DNA of 12,216 nucleotides from Balneolaceae bacterium (GTDB lineage Bacteria > Bacteroidota > Rhodothermia > Balneolales > Balneolaceae). The stretch is from assembly GCA_007123785.1 (NCBI GenBank), contig SLGL01000442.1, positions 1-12,216 of the forward strand, in the 5' to 3' direction. Positions 7,349 to 12,216 of the stretch are shown one piece after another. The notes beneath the pieces were generated by a model. The model was not told where the DNA came from. It saw nothing but the letters and a program-made list of their open reading frames with translations, and made no database searches. The number at the start of each line of letters is the position of its first letter. Position 1 is the first letter of the stretch. The translations under genes and the position numbers were made by a program.

Positions 7349-8701
7349 ATGTCTGACCTAACATTAGAATCCATTTCCCTCGACACTATCGTAAATCTCG
7401 TTAAAGAACGGGACCCCGATCAAACCGAATTTCAGCAGGCTGTGCAGGAGGTAATGGAATCGGTAGTACCTTTTGTAAAAGAGAATGAAAAATATCATCG
7501 AAGTGGATTGCTGGAGCGATTGATTGAACCGGAGCGTATGGTGATGTTCCGTGTGCCATGGGAAGATGATGACGGCAAATACCAGGTAAATCGCGGCTAC
7601 AGGGTTCAGTTTAACAGCGCTTTGGGGCCCTACAAGGGCGGCTTGAGGTTTCATCCTTCCGTGAATCTGAGCATTATCAAATTTTTGGCTTTTGAACAGA
7701 CTTTCAAAAATTCACTTACCGGCCTGCCGCTGGGTGGCGGAAAAGGTGGTTCCGATTTTAACCCGTGGGAAAAGTCGGATGGTGAAATCATGCGGTTTTG
7801 CCAAAGCTTTATGAATGAACTTTTCCGATATGTTTCCAGCGACACCGACGTTCCTGCAGGCGATATCGGCGTGGGAGAACGAGAGGTTGGTTACATGTTT
7901 GGTCAGTACAAACGATTAACTGCCGAGTTCACCGGTGTGCTGACCGGCAAAGGCCTGGCTTATGGAGGCAGTAAAGTTCGGATGCAGGCCACGGGGTATG
8001 GACTGCTCTATTTTGCTGAAGAAATGCTGAAGCAAAAAAACGATTCCATCGAAGGAAAGACCGTGGTGATTTCTGGTTCTGGAAATGTAGCCCAGTTTGC
8101 CTGCAAAAAGTCGATAGAGCTCGGTGCGAAGGTAATCACTCTATCCGATTCAGGCGGCTATATTGTTGACGATGAGGGAATTGATGAGGAGAAGTTTGAA
8201 TACATCAAAAAACTGAAAAACGAAAAAAGAGGGCGCATCAAAGAGTATGCTGAGAAGTACGATTGCGAATTCAGGGAAGGAAAGCCGTGGGGAGTTGATT
8301 GCGATGTTGCACTGCCCTGTGCCACTCAAAATGAAATCGAAAGAGAAGATGCGCAGTCACTTTGCAAAAATGATGTTCTCTGCGTGGCCGAAGGTGCAAA
8401 TATGCCCTGCACCGATGAAGCCGTTAAAGTATTTCATGATGCCGGGGTCCTTTATGGCCCAGGAAAAGCATCGAACGCCGGCGGTGTAGCCGTCAGCGGG
8501 CTTGAAATGACACAGAACGCCAAACGTCTTTCCTGGAGTTTTGAAGATGTGGATGAAAAGCTTGTGGAGATTATGAAAACCATCCATGAAAAATGTGTTG
8601 AACACGGCAAAAACGGTAATTCCATAAATTACGTAGACGGAGCAAACATTGCCGGATTCATCAAAGTGGCCGATGCGATGATTGCCCAGGGGCATGTTTG
8701 A
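7349..8701 (+). CDS. gdhA: NADP-type glutamate dehydrogenase
   Basis: This cytoplasmic enzyme interconverts 2-oxoglutarate plus ammonia and glutamate, and in this family usually runs toward glutamate synthesis with NADPH (EC 1.4.1.4). At 450 residues it has the normal length of the hexameric small-subunit family. The substrate domain keeps KGGLRFHPSV (96-105, Lys96), FEQTFKNSLTG with Lys120, and LGGGKGGSDF with catalytic Lys132, followed by PAGDIGVG with Asp172. The nucleotide domain has the Rossmann motif GSGNVA (243-248). The C-terminal GPGKASNAGGVAVSGLEM is also characteristic. The cofactor is inferred from family membership, not from a decisive residue. There is no Shine-Dalgarno before the ATG; with a 4-bp gap after the ATPase stop, translation is probably coupled to it. 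The pairing with a cation pump is unusual and could reflect salt or osmotic adaptation, which is speculation. Its stop codon faces the converging SDR gene 31 bp away, with no clear terminator hairpin between them. Confidence 0.97.
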   Translation: MSDLTLESISLDTIVNLVKERDPDQTEFQQAVQEVMESVVPFVKENEKYHRSGLLERLIEPERMVMFRVPWEDDDGKYQVNRGYRVQFNSALGPYKGGLRFHPSVNLSIIKFLAFEQTFKNSLTGLPLGGGKGGSDFNPWEKSDGEIMRFCQSFMNELFRYVSSDTDVPAGDIGVGEREVGYMFGQYKRLTAEFTGVLTGKGLAYGGSKVRMQATGYGLLYFAEEMLKQKNDSIEGKTVVISGSGNVAQFACKKSIELGAKVITLSDSGGYIVDDEGIDEEKFEYIKKLKNEKRGRIKEYAEKYDCEFREGKPWGVDCDVALPCATQNEIEREDAQSLCKNDVLCVAEGANMPCTDEAVKVFHDAGVLYGPGKASNAGGVAVSGLEMTQNAKRLSWSFEDVDEKLVEIMKTIHEKCVEHGKNGNSINYVDGANIAGFIKVADAMIAQGHV

Positions 8702-8732
8702 GAACAACCGTACAACAGATGACTTCCACCCG

Positions 8733-9497
8733 TCAGGCTGTCAACCCGCCGTCAACAGGGATAGGTGCACCGGTGATAAACCGGCTTTCATCCGATGCAA
8801 GAAACAGGACCAGATCAGCAATTTCATCGTTGGCAGCATACCGCTTCAGAGGGATCATCTTTTCAAAACCTTTTTTTACCTCTTCGGCATTGCCGGGTGA
8901 AAACTGCTCTTCAAGTGATCTCATCATTCGGTTATCCACAGGTGATGGATGAATTGAATTGACACGAATATTGTATTCAGCCCCTTCCAGTGCGGCGGTT
9001 CGCATCAACCCAACAAGTGCGTGTTTACTTGTGCAATAGGCCGAGACATTGGCCGTTCCCTGAAAACCGGAAACCGATGAGTTGATAATCACACTGCCAC
9101 CACCACTTTTTCTCAGGTACGGAAATGCATATTTGATCCCAAGCCAACTCCCTTTTGTATTGACCGCCATCACCTTATCAAAGATCTCTTCCGGATAGTC
9201 ACAAATGGGCTTCACTGTACCTTCAATTCCGGCATTCAGAAACAGAATATCGATTCGCCCAAACTCACGAACTGCCTGTTCTGTATATCGTTTCACATCT
9301 TCACTTTGGGAAACATCCGCAGCACATATTTTTACTCTATCAGATGATAATTTTCCAGCCGCTTTTTTGAGAGAATCTTGCTCCAGATCAACGAGTAAAA
9401 TTCCGGCTGCTCCCTCTTTCAAAAATAGTCGTGCCGTTTCGAGGCCGATATCCCCGGCACCTCCTGTAATCACTGCAACTCTGTTTTTCAATTTCAT
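8733..9497 (-). CDS. Classical short-chain dehydrogenase/reductase (SDR)
   Basis: This 254-residue single-domain Rossmann oxidoreductase has all classical SDR motifs: the cofactor loop TGGAGDIG (11-18), Asp61-Val62 of the adenine pocket, NAG (88-90), catalytic Ser141 in NSSVSG, Tyr154 and Lys158 in YCTSK, and the C-terminal ITGAPIPVDGG. Asp37 at the end of the second strand (LLVDLEQ) points to NAD(H) rather than NADP(H). The length and motifs fit families annotated as 3-oxoacyl-ACP reductase-like or sugar/steroid dehydrogenases, but the substrate cannot be told. It is probably transcribed alone: it has its own Shine-Dalgarno and candidate promoter, converges with the glutamate dehydrogenase gene, and is 356 bp from the fatty acid oxidation genes. 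A role in lipid metabolism is possible by proximity only. Confidence 0.93.
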   Translation of the reverse strand: MKLKNRVAVITGGAGDIGLETARLFLKEGAAGILLVDLEQDSLKKAAGKLSSDRVKICAADVSQSEDVKRYTEQAVREFGRIDILFLNAGIEGTVKPICDYPEEIFDKVMAVNTKGSWLGIKYAFPYLRKSGGGSVIINSSVSGFQGTANVSAYCTSKHALVGLMRTAALEGAEYNIRVNSIHPSPVDNRMMRSLEEQFSPGNAEEVKKGFEKMIPLKRYAANDEIADLVLFLASDESRFITGAPIPVDGGLTA

Positions 9498-9502
9498 TGT
9501 TA

Positions 9503-9508
9503 CCTCCT
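9503..9508 (-). promoter_or_regulatory. Shine-Dalgarno of the SDR gene
   Basis: On the minus strand the start reads AGGAGGTAACAATG, giving a perfect AGGAGG five bases before the ATG at 9497. This fixes the SDR start and stands out because the other genes in the window with visible starts lack such a motif. Confidence 0.85.
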
Positions 9509-9562
9509 CACTGACTCATCTTTCTATAAAGCTATGAAAGAAGTGTGAGAGGAATGTGAATT

Positions 9563-9593
9563 CAAAAATTGAGGAAGACTAATGTTAAGTCAA
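9563..9593 (-). promoter_or_regulatory. Candidate Bacteroidota-type promoter of the SDR gene
   Basis: On the minus strand, TTG (9591-9593) is followed after 20 bp by AATTTTTG (9563-9570), one mismatch from the TAnnTTTG element of Bacteroidota primary-sigma promoters, at an accepted spacing. It would start transcription roughly 55-60 bp before the SDR start codon. The match is by eye only. Confidence 0.35.
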
Positions 9594-9624
9594 ATTGCAA
9601 TTATCAGGGAATCATCGGATGAGT

Positions 9625-9650
9625 TGATCCGGGATCATCTTAACCCGGAT
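9625..9650. repeat. Overlapping palindrome and inverted repeat
   Basis: TGATCCGGGATCA (9625-9637) is a perfect 13-bp palindrome around one base. Overlapping it, ATCCGGG (9627-9633) and CCCGGAT (9644-9650) form a 7-bp stem with a 10-base loop. The two structures are mutually exclusive. No T tract follows on either strand, so it does not look like an intrinsic terminator. It could be a REP-like element or an operator. Confidence 0.4.
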
Positions 9651-9825
9651 GTCGTTTCACGCCTGTCCCGAACAAACTTGTAGGTAGGAATCGCAGGGCC
9701 CGGTGCTCACAGTAAATAAGTTAAGCGTAATGGTAACAATTGATTTGGAATCGTTAAAATATACACCCTGTTTTTCTGCGAGATTTTTTCCGCTGCCATT
9801 TTTCCAACAACCAGTGAATGCTGAG

Positions 9826-9843
9826 AAAAAAATCACTTGGTGA
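9826..9843 (-). terminator. Weak intrinsic terminator candidate after the fadJ-like gene
   Basis: Ten bases after the stop codon on the minus strand, TCAC-CAA-GTGA forms a short 4-bp stem directly followed by seven Ts. The position and T tract suit an intrinsic terminator, but the stem is short and only half G+C, so termination may be inefficient or factor dependent. Confidence 0.35.
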
Positions 9844-9853
9844 AATATCCGGG

Positions 9854-11983
9854 TTAATCCTTATAAAATTTCCCGTTTCGCCTTGTCATTTCAACAAGTA
9901 AATCGGCAGGTTTGAACCTTTTCCCGTACTTCTCATAATACGATTCCATTTTTTTCTGAATTTCTTCTGATCCGGTGTTGTCAATATAGCGAAATGGACC
10001 ACCGAGGAATGGCGGAAAACCGAGGCCAAGAATAGCACCCAGGTCTCCGTCAACCGGCCTTTCAAGAATGTCTTCCTGAAGGCAATAGACGGCTTCATTC
10101 AGCATCATCAGAATCAGGCGATCCTCAATTTCATCAGCGCTGAACGACTTTCTCTTCGAACCACCGAAAAATTTATAGATCTCTTCATTTACCTCCTTTT
10201 TCTTTTTCGACCCTTTTTCATATTTATAAAATCCTTTCTTGTTTTTGCGTCCCTTGTATCCCGCATCCAAAAGTTCTTTGGCTTTTTTGCTGGTTTTCCC
10301 ACCGCGAGACTCAAACTTTTTACTCAGTACATCAGCCACATGTGCAGCCACATCAATTCCCACTTCATCAAACAGGGCTATCGGCCCCACTGGAAATCCG
10401 AAATCTTTCATCACCTTATCGATCTGTTCAATGGAAGCCCCCTCTTCGAGAATAAACAGTGTTTCGTTCATGAATGGAGCAAGAATTCGGGTGGTGTAAA
10501 ACCCGGGACCGTCGTTCACCACAATAACTGTTTTTCCCTGCCTGAGACCCAAATCGAAAGCTGTGCCGATTACCCAGTCTGCGGTTTCCCCGGTTTTAAC
10601 TATTTCGAGCAGGGGCATTTTTGGTACCGGAGAAAAGTAATGCATGCCAATTATTTTTTCGGGCCAGAATGCTTCGGAGCTGATTTTTGATATGGGCAAC
10701 GAAGAGGTATTCGAGGCGATAATTGTATATTCCTTTGCATAATTTTCTATTTCACGGACAATATTTTTTTTAATATCAATATCTTCGAAAACGGCTTCGA
10801 CAACCAGATCAATATTTTGGAATCTGTCATAACTTTCAGTTGTGTGAATCTGACTCATCAGGCGGTCACGCTCGAATTCCGATATTATTTTTTTTGATAC
10901 TTTTTGATTCAGGTTTCGCCGAATCTTAAGTTCTCCGGTCATGGCATCGGGCAGAGATTGGTCTTTGAGCCAAACATGATGTCCTTGTTCGATTGTAATT
11001 TCGGTAATTCCGGACCCCATCAATCCGGCACCAAGTACACCGATGTTTTTAACCTGTTTTTTTTCTTTTTCAAAAGGATTTTTTTTAGCAGCATTCATAC
11101 CAAAAAAAAGCTGTACAAGCGCTCTCGATTCCGGGGTTACAGCCAGCTCTCCAAATAATTTCGATTCATTTTTCAGCCCCTTCATGAATCCGTTTTTATA
11201 GCCGTATTCCACACTCTCAATAATTTTCATAGGTGCAGGATAATTCCCCCTTGTTTCAATCAGAGTACGTTCGCGAGCTTTTTTAAAGATAATATTTCGC
11301 CCGATTGGGTTACCTTCTACCACCTTCTCGATAAATGTGCGTTTGTCCTTTTTCTTCTTCTTTTTCTTTTTGAGTCGGATAACCGCCTTAACTCCGGCTT
11401 TTTTGATGGCATGGGGATGAGTCACTTCATCGGCAAAGCCCATTTTATCGGCCTGCCGGCTGTACATATTTTTCCCGGTGAGCATGTAAGTCAGAGCCTT
11501 TTGAATACCGATCAATCTCGGAAGGCGCTGGGTTCCGCCCATCCCGGGCAGGAGTCCCAGTTTTACTTCGGGAAGGGCAATTTTCGTGGATGAATGATCT
11601 GAAATAATCCGGTAATGGCAGGCCAGTGCAAGTTCGGTACCCCCGCCCATACAGGAACCGTGAATACCCGCAACTATCGGTTTGGAAAAATTCTCTACGC
11701 GAAATAAAATATTATTTCCAATACGGCTGAGTTCTTCTAGCTCTTCGGCAGTTTCCCTCTCTTTGAACATCTCAATATCAGCTCCGGCAATAAAATTCTC
11801 CTCTTTTCCACTCATCAAAACGGCCCCGTCCATTCCCGGGTCCGATTCCAGCTTGTCCAAAAATTCAGAAAATTCGTCAATGAGCTTTTCATTCAGCTTG
11901 TTCACTTTCTCACCCGGTGTGTCAAGCGTTACAACCGCTACTTTTTTGATGACTTTAATATTCAATATGTTGTTTTGAAGCAT
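9854..11983 (-). CDS. fadJ: Fatty acid oxidation alpha subunit: enoyl-CoA hydratase / 3-hydroxyacyl-CoA dehydrogenase
   Basis: This bifunctional beta-oxidation enzyme hydrates trans-2-enoyl-CoA and then oxidises the L-3-hydroxyacyl-CoA with NAD+, probably in complex with the thiolase encoded just upstream. The ATG at 11983 gives 709 residues, close to the roughly 715 of FadJ. An in-frame TTG at 12049 would overlap the thiolase gene and is rejected. The N-terminal crotonase domain has the oxyanion segment FIAGADIEMF, GGGTELALACHYRI with catalytic Glu117, and LPEVKLGLLPGMGG with Glu139. The dehydrogenase domain begins at GVLGAGLMGSG (about 315-325), with SNTSSLPIS and catalytic His448 in GMHYFSPVPKMPLLE; the second C-terminal repeat ends near RYIDNTG. 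The choice of FadJ over FadB rests on similarity of the active-site segments (22 residues between the two Glu) and on the FadI-like partner. An odd feature is a run of eight lysines (205-212) at the end of the hydratase domain. The gap to the thiolase stop is 46 bp, so the two form an operon. No Shine-Dalgarno is visible. Confidence 0.93.
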   Translation of the reverse strand: MLQNNILNIKVIKKVAVVTLDTPGEKVNKLNEKLIDEFSEFLDKLESDPGMDGAVLMSGKEENFIAGADIEMFKERETAEELEELSRIGNNILFRVENFSKPIVAGIHGSCMGGGTELALACHYRIISDHSSTKIALPEVKLGLLPGMGGTQRLPRLIGIQKALTYMLTGKNMYSRQADKMGFADEVTHPHAIKKAGVKAVIRLKKKKKKKKDKRTFIEKVVEGNPIGRNIIFKKARERTLIETRGNYPAPMKIIESVEYGYKNGFMKGLKNESKLFGELAVTPESRALVQLFFGMNAAKKNPFEKEKKQVKNIGVLGAGLMGSGITEITIEQGHHVWLKDQSLPDAMTGELKIRRNLNQKVSKKIISEFERDRLMSQIHTTESYDRFQNIDLVVEAVFEDIDIKKNIVREIENYAKEYTIIASNTSSLPISKISSEAFWPEKIIGMHYFSPVPKMPLLEIVKTGETADWVIGTAFDLGLRQGKTVIVVNDGPGFYTTRILAPFMNETLFILEEGASIEQIDKVMKDFGFPVGPIALFDEVGIDVAAHVADVLSKKFESRGGKTSKKAKELLDAGYKGRKNKKGFYKYEKGSKKKKEVNEEIYKFFGGSKRKSFSADEIEDRLILMMLNEAVYCLQEDILERPVDGDLGAILGLGFPPFLGGPFRYIDNTGSEEIQKKMESYYEKYGKRFKPADLLVEMTRRNGKFYKD

Positions 11984-12029
11984 AATCTTGTTGTCGATTT
12001 TTTGAGAAAATAAGTGCGGCAATACCGAT

Positions 12030-12216
12030 TTAACCTTTATATCTCTCAATGATCATTGCATGTCCCTGTCCGCCCGCAGCACAGGCCGCAATGAGGGCAT
12101 ATCGCCCGTCTGCATGAATTAACCTGTTGGCAGCAGTTGTCAAAAGCCTCATACCGGTAGCAGCAAAAGGATGGCCGATAGACAGGGACCCACCCCAGCG
12201 ATTGATTTTATCCTCT
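12030..12216 (-). CDS. fadI: Acetyl-CoA C-acyltransferase (3-ketoacyl-CoA thiolase), C-terminal 61 residues
   Basis: Only the 3' end is inside the window; the gene continues past 12216, and the first full codon begins at 12215. The visible residues include GGSLSIGHPFAATGMRLL, with the conserved thiolase His in GHP, and IAACAAGGQGHAMIIE, with the second catalytic cysteine in the C-x-x-G-G-x-G motif. The GHPFAATG and CAAGG forms resemble FadI and the mitochondrial trifunctional beta subunit more than FadA. The enzyme cleaves 3-ketoacyl-CoA to acetyl-CoA and a shortened acyl-CoA, the last step of the beta-oxidation cycle. It lies directly upstream of the fadJ-like gene on the same strand, the usual partner arrangement. 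The fadI symbol is inferred from this short segment and the neighbour. Confidence 0.9.
   Translation of the reverse strand, partial: EDKINRWGGSLSIGHPFAATGMRLLTTAANRLIHADGRYALIAACAAGGQGHAMIIERYKG

Larger units (their letters stand above)
9498..9853. other. Intergenic region between fadJ-like and SDR genes
   Basis: This 356-bp gap has no convincing ORF. It holds the SDR leader and candidate promoter at its left end, overlapping palindromes at 9625-9650, a weak dyad (TAACAATT at 9734-9741 against AATCGTTA at 9749-9756, one mismatch), and a weak terminator-like hairpin next to the fadJ-like stop. The centre (about 9620-9710) is richer in G+C than its edges, which may mean a degenerate dispersed repeat. 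Confidence 0.55.

Noticed and set aside
8702..8732. Bidirectional terminator between the glutamate dehydrogenase and SDR genes
   Set aside because: The 31-bp gap shows no stem-loop and no T or A tract.
11348..11371. Programmed frameshift site in the A-rich lysine run
   Set aside because: The coding strand never has six As in a row, so the classical A AAA AAG heptamer is absent. The downstream frame continues with normal FadJ motifs and no shift is needed.
9854..12049. Longer 731-residue reading of the fadJ-like gene starting at a TTG at 12049
   Set aside because: It would overlap the thiolase stop region by 20 bp and add 22 residues not expected in the family. The ATG at 11983 begins right before the crotonase domain.

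Overview
The window is a stretch of ordinary bacterial chromosome. The organism is most likely a heterotroph from the Bacteroidota / Balneolota / Rhodothermota side of the tree. This is inferred from three things: a membrane histidine kinase with a coiled coil before its transmembrane helix, a general lack of Shine-Dalgarno motifs in front of the genes (one clear exception), and several secreted lipoproteins with Bacteroidota-like signal peptides. No rRNA or marker gene confirms the assignment. There are no tRNAs, CRISPR arrays, transposases, integrases or phage genes.

Layout, left to right. (1) 2-931 (+) is the C-terminal part of a sensor histidine kinase whose gene begins outside the window. 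(2) 936-2489 (-) holds two tightly packed genes, a two-domain rhodanese lipoprotein followed by an HD-domain hydrolase; they converge on the kinase with 4 bp between stop codons. (3) 2639-4239 (-) holds two poorly known exported proteins: a small one with a signal peptide, an acidic middle and a C-terminal membrane helix, then a lipoprotein that looks like a diverged clan CD (clostripain-like C11) cysteine peptidase. (4) 4240-4605 is a 366-bp AT-rich divergent intergenic region with several small dyads. (5) 4606-8701 (+) is a two-gene operon, a P2A-type cation-pumping ATPase and an NADP-type glutamate dehydrogenase, 4 bp apart. (6) 8733-9497 (-) is a classical SDR oxidoreductase with its own Shine-Dalgarno and a candidate Bacteroidota-type promoter. 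(7) 9498-9853 is intergenic with inverted repeats. (8) 9854-12216 (-) is the fatty acid beta-oxidation pair: a thiolase (only its C-terminus is inside the window) followed by a FadJ-like trifunctional alpha subunit.

How the genes work together. The thiolase and the hydratase/dehydrogenase form the core of fatty acid beta-oxidation. The ATPase and glutamate dehydrogenase are probably co-transcribed. A link between ion homeostasis and glutamate as an osmolyte or counter-ion is possible but inferred only from adjacency. The rhodanese and HD hydrolase are probably translationally coupled with no obvious shared pathway. The two exported proteins at 2639-4239 are the least explained part of the window and the best candidate for something undescribed, but the evidence is modest. 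Most of the window is well-known housekeeping metabolism.
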